From Sipunculus nudus (taxonomy: Eukaryota; Annelida; Sipuncula; Golfingiida; Sipunculidae): a stretch of DNA of 64,000 bases. The position numbers and the translations under genes were made by a program. The stretch covers positions 107,159,142 through 107,223,141 of the forward strand of contig CM049306.1 of the NCBI GenBank assembly GCA_026874595.1. The letters run 5' to 3'. Below are positions 1 through 12,900 of this stretch, piece after piece; position 1 is the stretch's first letter, and each line of letters opens with the position of its first letter. The notes beneath the pieces are model-generated. The model did no database searches. It was not told the DNA's origin and saw only the letters and a list, made by a program, of their open reading frames with translations.

Positions 1-262
1 AGTTCAATGTTTTAGTATTTTACATTCTGTCTCACTCTCAGATCAATCAATCAGTCCCACGTACTGCAAGTCTATAGATCTCCGGGTTTACTACGTACTA
101 CTGCAAATACGAAATTAGCACCTTCAGTGTATCTGATTACATGTATCATTTGTATGGTTGAAAATGAAATGCATCACCAGTTATCCACATCCCACTACAA
201 AACACCAACACATCAGTCACCACAAATGACACAATCAACATCAGACAGACGAGTTGACATAC

Positions 263-455
263 CTGCTGCAAAATGCAGGGGCGATGATTTACGTCCAGCG
301 GTGTCCTTGGCGTTAACATTTTGCGCATTTACTTGCTTTTTTACTTTTCCTAGGTCTCCGTTTCTGCAGGCTTCAAATAATTCCCGTCCGGCTTCGGAAT
401 GTCCCAAATCTTGGTCTGCAGTATGCGTTGTTGCCCGACGACCACTTGTCGCCAT
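263..455 (-). CDS. TNKS: Tankyrase, first coding exon (partial gene)
   Basis: Tankyrases are poly-ADP-ribosyltransferases that bind partners through N-terminal ankyrin repeat clusters and act in Wnt signalling, telomere and spindle function. This exon encodes 64 full codons read leftwards. A short polar leader (MATSGRR...) is followed by [16 protein letters not shown] and the first ankyrin repeat ([19 protein letters not shown]), which is diagnostic for tankyrase. The exon ends in phase 1 at a consensus donor (GTATGT on the minus strand, beginning at 262). The ankyrin, SAM and PARP parts must lie left of the window. I prefer the start at 455 because the downstream residues resemble the MSGRR start known in tankyrase 2. 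An in-frame ATG at 548 would add 31 residues without family support. The gene is head to head with GINS4. Identity as tankyrase is firm; TNKS versus TNKS2 cannot be decided, and invertebrates usually have one. Confidence 0.9.
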
Positions 456-808
456 TTTGAACACGGTGCAAAAACAATATGAGGCGAATAGAATCGGGCT
501 CGATGATTGGTGTCCTAAATACCGTTCCAAATCATCAAAATAGTCCACGAAAAATAGTTTACACTTTAGATTGATTTATGTATTATAATATTCAAATTTT
601 GGTTGGTTAAAATGTTCATGTCAGCTTTGAGTATTTCTGGCCTATAACTACGCTCATTTGCAGTGAGCCCGGTAAGGTGGCGCGAAACGAGGCTTCCGTA
701 AACAAATTTGCCTGACATACACATGCTCTGAACTGTCAAACTGGACTGTTGACAGTGATTGTTTACAACAGATTGATCAATTTAACTTCACAGGATATCA
801 TTGTCACG
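456..808. promoter_or_regulatory. Bidirectional promoter interval between TNKS and GINS4
   Basis: The two start codons face away from each other across 353 bp, so both promoters and both 5' UTRs must lie here unless upstream non-coding exons exist inside the neighbouring gene. The interval has a CpG-containing stretch at about 665-705, including the E2F-type site at 679-687, and an AT-rich stretch near 575-600. No convincing TATA box at a usable distance was seen for GINS4. Transcription starts cannot be placed from sequence alone. Confidence 0.6.
679..687 (-). promoter_or_regulatory. E2F-type binding site (TTTCGCGCC)
   Basis: The plus strand reads GGCGCGAAA, so the minus strand carries TTTCGCGCC, a perfect match to the E2F/DP consensus TTTSSCGC. 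It lies 122 bp upstream of the GINS4 start codon. Replication genes, including GINS subunits, are commonly E2F targets in animals. Function here is inferred from motif and position only. Confidence 0.55.
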
Positions 809-901
809 ATGGACGACATCGACCTCGGTCTGTCAGACGCCAGCAATGATGAAGATGTCGAAACGATGACGGCAGCAGAGGTTCTGCAGAAACTGGAAGA
901 G
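809..901 (+). CDS. GINS4: GINS4 coding exon 1
   Basis: This exon has 31 codons starting at the ATG of 809, with an acidic leader (MDDIDLGLSDASNDEDVE) followed by TAAEVLQKLEE. It ends in phase 0 before a GTGGAG donor. Human SLD5 also has an acidic start followed by a xPAELIERLE helix, which supports this start. Reading past the donor meets TAA after two codons, so splicing is required. Confidence 0.85.
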
Positions 902-3900
902 GTGGAGTAAAAAAAAAAAAAAAAGGGGGGGGGGGTAAAACTTAAATATGAAAATTGAAATGATTTTATCATATATCTAACATTTAACAATTTTTAAATT
1001 ACATCCAAATTTAACTTGGTAAAGTCTAAGTATCGTCTAAAAATCATGTATATTTTTCTTAAAATTTGTGAACTTGTTGGTTAGATTTAAAGGGGCCCAA
1101 TTGCCTATATGACCTTTACAAACTAAAGGTAAACCCTTGAAGCTTTTATAAAAATAGGCCAGAGAATGTAGATATCATGACACCCGGGCTGCTTGTTTTG
1201 TTTTTATCAATGTGTTTATAATATGTGGAGGCCTGCAAAAATAAAACAGATTCAACAAGGGCTTCTGGCAGCAAGTCAGATAAGCAAGAGATTTGCAAAT
1301 GGTGTTTTAAAACAAGTAACCTCTCTATCTCTGCTATTATGCAACCTACCATCTGTTTATATGTTTTTCCTGTTTGTCATTATTGCTGTGTTTACAAACA
1401 TGTTGTTGATAAACAAGTTTATACGTCCTTCAAGAAGGCCTAATAAGAACTTTTCACAACCAAAATTACCTTTAGATCATCAATATATATACAGAAGAAG
1501 CCAGAAATCACTTAAATTCATTTTCAAATGGTAGGTGAATGGGCACTTTTAATATTCTGTCCATGTGGCTTGTCGTGAAGAAATGTGTAATTATAGATCT
1601 CACAGAAAAGTAATATTTTAATTGACTATAACAGGTGTAAACGGGATCACATGTACACCCTGTGAAACCACCACATTCTCCAATTGCTGATTGGCTTGGC
1701 AATAAAATGAAGACTTGAATCTTGATTAACATCTAACTATTCTGTTGTGATTGTGACCTTTTTTAGAATGTCTAAAGTAGTATAGAGCTTAGGAATTGCT
1801 TATCTTGATAAGCTAGGCCCTGTTGATTTACTCCTAACTAGTGCAAGCCAGTGTAACCAGATTTAATCGGGACTGGGATCATATAAGCTCCACCCCCCCC
1901 CCCCCCCACCTTATGAATTTGACACTGCAGACCTAAGAATTAGCATAAACATCACTTTTTTATACATGATAAATGGTTATGACTGTTAACTGTTAAGAAG
2001 TTAAGAATAATTCAAGAGGCAGGGAACTAAATCAGCTAATGTTATAGACCCAGTTGTGGCTCTGTATGTACTACAGTCTACAGAGCAACAACTGGGGTCT
2101 ACTAATTGTATGGATTCATGTTGTACAACTGTCACTTCCATTCAAGTTTCAATAAGCCAACTAGCACAAGATCACTCTCCCCCAGCAGTTTTTGGCCATT
2201 TTCTCTGACTTGGATTGTTCAGTATTTCAGTCACTTACACCATCCTTTAAAGGTTATTTCAAAATGACAGGAATGAAGCTTTCCACTTTTGCACATATGT
2301 TAAAAAATATGGAATCTAAAATTTTTATTTTCTTGGGACTCAGAATATGTATATATATTTCATTTGAGGGTAAATTCATTTTAATATGTATTTTAAAGCT
2401 AAATCAAACTAAGGTAGTTTGACGATACTTTGATCTATATGTTAAAAGTTAAAACCTGCACCCCTGCATCAGCTCGTTACTGGTACTTTCTGGTGTACCA
2501 TGGGGTGTCCATAATGTTACTAATTTGGGGATTATCCAGGCTCTCTATATGCAAATTAATATTATCACTAGGGTACACACATTAACAATAAGTCATATTC
2601 CGCTGTAACTTGGTTCTTGTTCCATTGGTTTATTTTGACATTAAAGGGACTTAATCGGGAGTAAGAGTATGCCTATTCACACTAGATTTTACTTTATACA
2701 AAAGTTTCCAAGCAAAACCATCCCAGCAAACAGTCTCAGTATCTCTCATACCGCTGCTTTTCTCCTTGTTATTGCACTGCTTGTTTGCAAACACATAATG
2801 CTCGTGTGTCTGTTTACCATAAAAAGGCCATTTGACCAGAGATCTGATTGTGAGCCCCAGCATTGGATGTTTCAGCCAGCCGGAACATGTATTACTATAT
2901 ATTATTTTTGGGGCCAAGTCAGTCAGGTTATCTCATGATTGGCAAGTGTTGTGGCTCAATGATGCACAGAGTCCCACGGGCTGTCTTTATGTTGAAATCT
3001 GTGATTGTGCCCAGTCCACTGTTTTTATCACTTGTTTATAGGAGTAAAACGATTTCAGGGCAATGTTTTGGCAGGTACCAAGCTAACATTCTTGTTAATT
3101 TAACATGCTTTTTAGGTGATGGACCCCTTTAAGGCCATTTTATCCTAACAACTTTCTAGAGTCCATTGATCTTGGCTTGAGTATGTGCACTCATACACAG
3201 TGCACTGGGTGTGAGAATCAGTATTATTCATTTTGTTTAAATACTGACAGGACTGTATGGCTTGTTTATCTGTTGGTAAATTTTCTCAAAATAGTGATCA
3301 AATATTGAAAAAAGTTGGAGAAATAGGGTAACAACTAAGTCTGTTGAACTTTCGAGGTAATCTGGATCCCCACAGTATATTTAAACATACAAGGTTCTGT
3401 ACCATTGATATTTTTTTGGGCTAATTTCTTTTCCTAGCCATTTGCTGTTATTAGGGGCCATCTGTGATCAAACCATGCAGTCAGTAAAATGTAGAACAAA
3501 GTTTGGTTAGTATTCCAGTATACATATAGTCTTATTTTAGTTTCTAGTTAGCTCAGCTGACTACAAGTCATCTGATCTATTGTCATGGTCTCTTGTCTGT
3601 CGTCTGTCCAGGCATTAACAGGGCACGTTTTGAAACTGTTGGACCTACAAATCCAAAATTTTGCATACAGTTAAATGTTCCCAAAATCTCCTTCCATACA
3701 AAAAATTTGGGTCTCTAGGACTTCATTCTTTTGAGATATTTAGGAAAAACCTCAAATTTCCATTAAAAACCCATTGTTTCACTTGAAAACTGCATGATAT
3801 CAAAACCACTGATCTGATATTGATCATATTTAATACAACAGCCCTCGTGTGATATGTAACCCACTCCAGGCAGTTGCCTTGGCTCAGCTTGGCTTTTCTT

Positions 3901-6900
3901 CTGCTCAGCCCTGCTGAATAATATTATTATAAATTATGGTTGGGATGGTTACCCGTATACGGTATTATCACGATATCTGACAGCTACGGTTATCATACCG
4001 TGAACTTTCCTATTATCGTGATATCACAATATCAATTTTGGTTCACAATTTTGGTTCACAAGCAAGCCCTTGAATTTCAAAATAAATTTATTTCGAAGTA
4101 TTTGAACACACACATGTGGATGGAACGGTGTGCTTACAGACTTCTGGATTAGTTGGAAATGTCCAGAAGTGGCAGAATAAATTAGAGAGGACAAATGGTG
4201 GAGAATTCCAGGAGAAAATAACATTATAATGAAAGAGCAAAAAAATACACATATTTATGCTTTTATTGCATGGAACTAAATTGTCAACATAAAAGTGTCA
4301 CCACTGAATCGAACATTCCATACGGGTTGCATATTTTACCTTATAAAATTGGGATGGTATATTTTGCCATGATTGGTAGGACACGCTCTCCGAAAATTCG
4401 CCGGGATTCTCTGGCTTTATAAGCTATAGGAAACTGATGGAAAGTTCTGACGAGCATGATTCGACGATGGGGGCAGGACTTCCCGCTCCTCAAGCTTGCA
4501 CACCTGCAGGACCTTCATTCAACTTGCATCACCTAATGAGTCATTCTGTGGTAATGGCACAATAGGTATAAATGATATTAATTCTTAACCCCTTGTATAA
4601 AGTCAAGACTTTAAAGGTGGTCGTTATAAATATCATTATTGGTGGCTTATTAATGCCATTATATATAATTAATAATATCGCGATATCACTGTATATCGCG
4701 ATAAAAATTGAATAATTATCATGATATCAAAATCCCATATCGTCCCAACACTATTATAAATATAATTTTCTATATTTGATACATTCTTCTTTTAGATTTT
4801 TGCTACATTTTGGATTTTGTTTTCTATCACAGTGGGTTACAATGATTAACCCTTTACTGTTTACAAGCTACTAAAGAGCACTCTAAATGGGCAACTAGAA
4901 TGCCATGATATGTATAGATTCTTTCAGGGCAAAAATATAAAATTATTGCATATTATTTCTAAGTTTCAATGATTTTCAATAATCTTCAGCAAACCCTCTT
5001 AGTGGGAACTGTTGAAAATTTGATAAAGATACAAAAAAAGCTTTAAAAGATATGGCTGTTAGTGTAAATATAAATAGTGTCAGAATTTGTCAGAAATCTA
5101 AAATGAATGTAAACAGGGTTAAAGTGCACATTTAATTTTGTCCACAAAGTGGTATATTGCTGTATGAGTGTGGATGTTCATAAGATGAGTTATTCCTTAC
5201 TTCAGAAGAGTAAAAACTTTGCATTCTTTTCACAAGGTGTGAAATTGAATATTATATATATTATATATTACAGTATTAAACTAGAATACGGGTAGTCGAC
5301 AAGCGACTACGTGTATCCGCCTAAATCAGAGTGGAACGGGTGAAGTGAGGCATGGATTGAGTGGCAAGGGAAAATTGAGTGTTGCATATTAGCATGGATG
5401 TCTTCAGCCAAATTGTGTATGTAGGTTGCCCCCAATACCACAAAATCCAGAGAGCCGTCCAAGTTGTATTCATATGCAAAATTTAAGGCAGATAAGTCAA
5501 ACCACTACATGTATATGAGTGATTTTAGCCCGTGGCAGACAAACAGATGGACGCTGAGCAAAAATGGCTGCAGGTGGCGCCACCAGTTTTGCGTATGATG
5601 AAGAGCCATGTGAGATCTATACACATGCAAAATTTTGGCCCAATCAGTCAAACGGTTCCTGAGATATGAGCTTGGATGTCTGCACCGTAAACATGAATGT
5701 AGGTGGCGCCACCTGTCATAAAATCAGAAAAGCTATCCAGGATGTTTACGCATGCCAAATTTCAGGTGAATTAGTCAAGTCACTGCAGAGATATGAGTGA
5801 TTTTAACCCAAGGCAGACGAACAGATGGACACTAAGCAAACATGGTTGCAGGTGGCGCCACCATTTTGTGTGTATGTTATAAAGCTCTCCAAGGGCTACA
5901 TTTGTGCAAAAAAATTTTCATGATCGGTCAAACGGTTCCCGAGATATGAGCTTGGATGTCTGCAGCTTAACATGAATGTAGGTGGCGCCACCTGTCATAA
6001 AATCAGAAAAGCTATCCAGGATGTATACGCATGCCAAATTTCAGGTGAATTAGTCAAGTCACTGCAGAGATATGAGTGATTTTAACCCAAGGCAGACAAA
6101 CAGATGGACACTGTGCAAACATGGTTGCAGGTGGCGCCACCATTTTTGGTGTATGTTATAAAGCTCTCCAAGGGCTACATTTGTGCAAAAGAATTTTCCT
6201 GATCGGTCAAACAGTTCCCGAGATATGAGCTTGGATGTCTGCAGTGTAAACGTGAATGTAGGTGGCGCCACCTGTCATAAAATCAGAAAAGCTATCCAGG
6301 ATGTTTATGCATGCCGAATTTCAGGTGAATTAGTCAAGTCACTGCAGAGATATGAGTGATTTTAACCCAAGGCAGACGAACAGATGGACACTGTGCAAAC
6401 ATGGTTGCAGGTGGCGCCACCATTTTTGGTGTATGTTATAAAGCTCTCAGAGGGCTACATTTGTGCAAAAAAATTTTCCTGATCGGTCAAACGGTTCCCG
6501 AGATATGTGGGTTTATGTGTGGAATCAGACGCACAAACGGACGCAGAGCGCAGAGGAAAGGTCAGAGGTCAAAACGAAATCGGGGCGCAGCAGTTCACAT
6601 GTGACCTGAACAAAATCCCGGGTTTCGGAAAATTCTGCCCAGCGGTTACAGAGGAGTTCTCCGGACACCTACGCGGCGGCGGCGGCGGCGTGCAGCTGAA
6701 AACATAGTATCCGCAAAACTCTGTTTTGGCGGATACAATTATTTTTATAAGATAATATCGCTTAAAAGAACATAATGCCACAACATGGCATCTTAAAGAT
6801 TATTCATTGAATCACTATTTAAAAAAGTATTGTACATTGGAGTTTTCAGTTCTTGCTTTATTAACTAGAATATTAGATTCAGTAAATTTGATAATTAAAA

Positions 6901-9900
6901 ACCCCCTGTTCAAATCAAGTATAAACACTGTAGATTGGGTGAGGGAGAAACAATATAATTATGCTAACTACTATCTCAGCTATAATTGTATCCGCCAAAA
7001 CAGAGTTTTGACCGATCAGGAAATTTTTTTGCACAAATGTAGCCCTTGGAGAGCTTTATAACATACACAAAAAATGGTGGCGCCACCTGCAACCATGTTT
7101 GCACAGTGTTCATCTGTTCGTCTGCCTTGGGTTAAAATCACTCATATCTCTGCAGTGGTTTGACTAATTCACCTGAAATTCGGCATGCTTATACATCCTG
7201 GATAGCTTTTCTGATTTTATGACAGGTGGCGCCACCTACAATCAAGTTTACGCTGCAGACATCCAAGCTAATATCTAGGGAACCGTTTGACTGATTGGGC
7301 CAAAATTTTGCATGTGTATAAATCTCATATAGCTCTTTATCATAAGCAAAACTGGTGGCGCCACCTGCAGCCATGTTTGCACAGCTCCCGTCTGTTTGTC
7401 TGCCATGGGATAAAATCACTCATATCTCGGCAGTGGTTTGACATATCTGCCTAAAATTTTGCAAGTTTATACATCCCTGACAGCTCTCTTGATTTTATGA
7501 CAGGTGGCGCCACCTGCAACCCTTTTTTGCACAGTGTCCATCTGTTTGTCTGCCAAGGGCAAAAATCACTCATATACAATATAGTGGTTTGACTAATCTG
7601 CCTTTAAATTTTGCATATGTATACAACTTGGACGGCTTTCTGGATTTTTTGGTAGGTAGCGCAACCTACATACACAATTTGGCTGCAGACATCCATGCTA
7701 ATATGCAACACTTCACCCTTTCCACTCTGATTTAGGCGGATACAAGTAGTCGCTTGTCGACTACCCGTATTCTAGTTTTCTTTTAAATTCAGTTTAAACA
7801 TTTTTTGATTAAAAAAAGATATAAAATATAGGTGTATGCATAATTTGACAAGATGTGAGCCAAACTATTGATAAATAATGATGCAACTTACAATTGAACT
7901 TATATTTTCAGATTTGTTTTATTGCAAATTGAAAAAATTGTAAAATTATTAAATTGATTCTGATTAAAACTATTAATGCCAATAATTGACATGCCAAAAA
8001 ATAGGGTTTAATATAAACTGAAAAGCATTATTTCCCTGAAAGTGAAATAAAGGTGTCAGTCCTTTCAGTCCGCCAGTCTGTCCATCTGAAATAATTCTTA
8101 TGCAACACAGTATCTCAAAACTGTTACTGTTTTTTTTTTAATGGCAGTCTTGCCAGAGTATAAGTTTTGCAATAATATATGTAGAACTCTACTAAACAAG
8201 TAGGAAGGCCATTTCCTCATGGCTTTCATATGCATATACATAAGAAAAACAATTACAGTAGAAATAAGCATATTTTGCATTTGCTTTAATTTTTCAAACT
8301 TAAGCTGAGCGCCGTGACCCATGGGTCCCTTGTTTTCAATATAAAGGATGATTTATAAAGTTTGTTTTAAGTTATTATGTTCTTTGCAGATTTAAGCAAA
8401 ACTGGAAAATATTACAATGGTGCTTTGTGTCATTTTAAATTAGATAACACCTTGTAATTTGTCACATATTGCTAGTTTAATTTTCTTTTTTACAGGCATG
8501 GCTTAATGAAAAGTTTTCTCCAGATCTTCTGGAAAGTAAGAGTGAAATTGTAGAATGTATGTTAGGACAGCTGGCTCAGATGGAAGAAAATATTGAACGT
8601 GCACGTAAAGGTGACTTCAAAGTTAGTGTTCATAGAATGGAGGTAGGTGTAAATTTATGAGAGTTATCATATTAAACATAAGACAGAAAATACAGTTTAA
8701 AGAGGGGAAAAATAAGAGAAATAGATGTTTCACTTAAAAAAAATTTCTGTAAAATTACTGATGAACAGTATGATCTTTATGACATTGTCGCCTTCTAAAA
8801 AAAAATGAAAAGGGGGTGGGATGGTTAACTTTACCATAAATTTATGGTATATTTTCCTTTTATTAGCTCAGCTGACTATAAGTCATCTGAGCTATAGTCA
8901 TGGTCCATTGTCCGTCGTCCGTCCGTCCGTCTGGATGTCTGTCCGTAAGACTGGCACGTTTCGACACCGTTGGACCTACGAATCTGAATTTCGGCATACA
9001 GTTAGATGTCCCCATAATCTCCTACCATGCCAAAAATTGGGTCAATAGGACTTCGTTCCTTTGAGATATTAAGGAAAAACCTTAATTTTTTATTAGAAAT
9101 CTATTTTCACACTTCAGGACTGCCTAATATCAAAACCACTCATCTGGTTTTCTTCATATTTACCATAAATATTCCTCTATATAGTTTCTATGTACATGCC
9201 AGATATTAAGTCAGTATTATATAATTTAAAAAAGTTATTGGCCCAAACATAATGCACTTTTTAAAAAAATCAGGAAGATATTTTGTCACTTAAGACCCAA
9301 AGTGTTAAAGGTAGGGACTTTTTTCCAGTAATACAACTTTAATTAATCAAAATTTAATTGTATACCAAAAATTAGATCAAATCTGTTACATTTTTTTAAA
9401 TATTGGCAAAAATATAAAATTGGTACCTTAAATTTTGCCCAACTTTGGCCATGGCACGTTTTTTTCCTGTAAGTACTGTGTATTTAATTTTCACACCATG
9501 TATACATAAGGATTTAATCTGTTAAAATCTGAAATTTGAAAATAAAAGCTGCAAAATTAGGCTAGTTATTGAATTTTTTTGGAGGCTCTTGTTGTATTCC
9601 CTTACATTGTCAAGCAGTCCACTTTGATGACTGTAGGTCACTCAGTGCACATCTCTATGCTCCCCAGGCTGTTGACATAATTTTAGATGTCCCCAAAATC
9701 TCCTACCATACCGAAAATTGGGTCATTAGGACTTTGTTCCACCGAGATATTAAGGAAAAAAACTCCGTTTTCCATAAAAAAAAGCCATTGTTACACTTCA
9801 AGGCTGCCTAATATCAAAACCACTGATCTGTTTTTGATCGTATTTAGTATTCACATTCTTTTATACATTTTCTATGAACATACCAAAAATTAGGTCAGTA

Positions 9901-12900
9901 TTGAGTATTATTTTGAAGTTATGGGCCAAAACATAATGCAATTTTTTAAAAAATCAGGAAATATATTTACTCACATGAGAATTGCTGAACCTAGAGACCT
10001 TTTTTCAGGAATATAACTTTATTTAATCAAAATTCAATTGTTTACCCAAAATTAGATCTGAATTTTGCAAATTTTTCAAGTTATTAGCATAAATAAAAAA
10101 CAATACCTTAAATTTTGTCCAACTTTGGCACTGTTGATTTAATTTTCCCAGCATATATGCATAAGGATTTAATCTTTTAAAATCTGAACTTTCAAAAGAA
10201 ATTTATTGGAATGAATAGCTTTTATTCATGTTTTCACACACCATGTCAAGTGTTGTTTACATCTAGCCCACCTAGTAGTACAGCCTTCACTTGCATTATG
10301 TAACCCACCCCAGGCAGCTTACCTTGGCCCAGTTTGGCCACTACTAGCAGCCTTCCCACGCCCTGCACTCATCCCCCCCCCCCAGCTGGTGCATAAACTA
10401 GATGAATGTTATAATTTTTCTGTATTTTATTTTATTCTTGGACATGCTACATTTTAGATTTTATATTGAACCACCAGGGTTACAATGATTAAAGTGTACA
10501 TTTAATTGTGTCCACAAAGTGGTGTATTGCTGTGAAAGTCTGGATGTTCATGAGATAAGTAATTCCTTACTTCAGAAGAGTAAAAACTTCACCAGGTGTG
10601 AAATTGAATATTAATTCCAGTAATTAATTAAAACTGGGATAGTAATTAGCACAATGATATTGTTTGTCCCTCATTCAACCAACAGTGTGTATACTTTATT
10701 TGAAAAGATGTTTTATTTTGTCTAATTTACTTTTATTTTATTTTGGTGAATAAAATTAAGCATGTCCTGAAAACTCCAATATGCAAAACTTTTTAATAGT
10801 GATTCAAGGAATATTCTTGTAGATGCCATGTTGTGGCATTATTTTCTTTTAAAATCAGTTAAAACATTTATGATTTAAAAATAATAAAATATATGTGTAT
10901 GCATAATATGACCCAATGTTTTTTTACTCTGTATATATAATGATTGCAACTTTTGCAACAATTCTAATATTTTAACTTATATTTTCAGGTTTTTTAATTA
11001 AAAATTTATAAACCTGTAAATAAAAAAATGATACAGATAAAAACTTCTTAATGGAAAAAGTGGACCTGCTTAAAAAAATAGGATTATATATAAACTTAAA
11101 TGCATTATTCTCTTGAAAGTGAAATAAAGGTATTAGTCCATTCTGTCCACTTGCCTGTCCATCTGTTAATTTTCGTATGCAACACAGTATCTCAAAACTT
11201 TTACTGTTTTTCTTCATGACAGTCTTGTCAGAGTATTAGTTTGCAATCATATATTTAGAACTTTACTATAACCAAGTAGGAGGGCCCCTTTCCTCTTAGC
11301 TTTTCATATTCTTATATAAATGAAAAACATTACAATAGAATATTTCTACATCCACCTTCGTGCTGCCCTAACTTTTCCCTTCTCCGAACCCCATCCCAAA
11401 GTCAGCCTCAGTAAGCAAGAACAAGATGAATCAGATATATTCATACTTTAATATTTTGTATAACTATTCGTCCATAGGTACCTATGTACATGCCAGAAAT
11501 TATGTCAATATTGTGTAATATGTAGACAAAGTGGGCATCATAATAATGTACCTTGTCAAGACTAAAGAGATATTGTGTCATACAGTCACATATTCATAAA
11601 TCACTTCATCAGCATAGTTAATCATAACATCATATCTGTCAAATTGAAAGCTTGCAGACTACCATACACTTTAGATCCTTCAACAAATAGCCTTATCATC
11701 TACTACTGCTTATTACTGCTGTCATTGCATTCATATTTGCTCAAATATATCACAATTTTCAACCCCTCCTAAATAAATAAAAAATAAACCACTTTATTTG
11801 ACTCTATTAATCCATCAGTCAGGTAATTTCATTTATCATTTACTCGCATATTACATTACATTCCTTTATAATAGCCCAACATGTTCATGATATTCATAAG
11901 CTTTATCGACTCGATATAGTATCACAGTGGAGAAACATTTATAGTCCAATCACGATCAGCTGAGCGCCATGACCCATGGGTCCCTTGTTTTTTCATTTAT
12001 ATCCCCAAACTTTTCATTTTACTGAGTAACTTAATTTATTTTTTAACTTTTTTTTCAGATACCTTAATAATGATTTCACTTTGTGGATTATATTAATATA
12101 AAAAGCATCATGAATTTTTCTCAATATTTCAGATTGATCGTATAAGGTACCTAGTAAGCAGCTATTTACGAATGAGACTAAAAAAGGTGAGGTGCTTATT
12201 TTTAATCAGAATATCTCTCTAGTTTATTGGATGTTGATGGTCTTCAGAATTCAAGCAATTAACAATATAAAATTCAAGGCCATAAATTTTTAGAGTTCCT
12301 TGAAAGTCATAGAATTTAGTCCTGAACAGTGAACTTTCATGTCAAGGGAAATTTTGCACATTATTATTTGAGTTATAGTTACTCTGTTTGCTGGCAGATG
12401 GCAGCAGAGGGAATGCCTTGCACTCATCTGAACTCGATGCCTCCCATTGCTTGATTGTATTTGTGGATACTATGTTATCAGCCAGATTCCCCCTACGCAT
12501 AAGTCAAGTAACCACTGGATGGAATTTTAATAATAATCTGGTCACATGTGAATGGCTGTGCCCTTATTTGGGTTGACCACTGACCTGTCCTTACTGCAGA
12601 GCGTCAATCTGTTCATCTGCCTTGGGTTAAAATCAGTCATATCTCTGCAGTGGTTAGACTGATTCGCTAGAAATCATGCACATATGGACCTCATGGATGG
12701 GTTTCTTGTTTATAGGACAGCTGGCACCACGTACAGTTAAGTTTACGCTGTAGACATCCATGCTTATATCTCACGACTGGTTTGACTTAGGCCTGAAATT
12801 TTGCATGTGTATAGATCTTACTTAGCTCTTTACCATTCACAAAACTGGTGGCACAACCTGCAACTATTTTTGCATGGTGTACATCTGTTTGTCTGTCTAG

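Larger units (their letters stand above)
3550..8334 (+). mobile_element. Family C element, copy C1, with nested insertions
   Basis: It begins with the degenerate 5' hairpin AGCTCAGCTGACT...AGTCATCTGA and a GTCTGTCGTCTGTCC microsatellite-like tract. It ends with AAGCTGAGCGCCGTGACCC and ATGGGTCCCTTGTT. Its body aligns with copy C2 (for example 5130-5260 with 10495-10610, and 7776-7850 with 10843-10915). It is interrupted by the hAT-like MITE (3927-4761) and by the family E pair (5281-7775). It is non-coding and lies in GINS4 intron 1. Confidence 0.75.

Noticed and set aside
456-548. N-terminal extension of tankyrase from the ATG at 548
   Set aside because: The 31 extra residues have no tankyrase-like sequence, and the internal ATG at 455 is followed by residues resembling the known family start.
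5281-7775. Recurrent small open frames (MAPPTFTFTLQTSKLISRE..., MILTQGRRTDGHCANM...)
   Set aside because: They occur in every family E copy on both strands, overlap each other, and follow the repeat rather than codon constraint.
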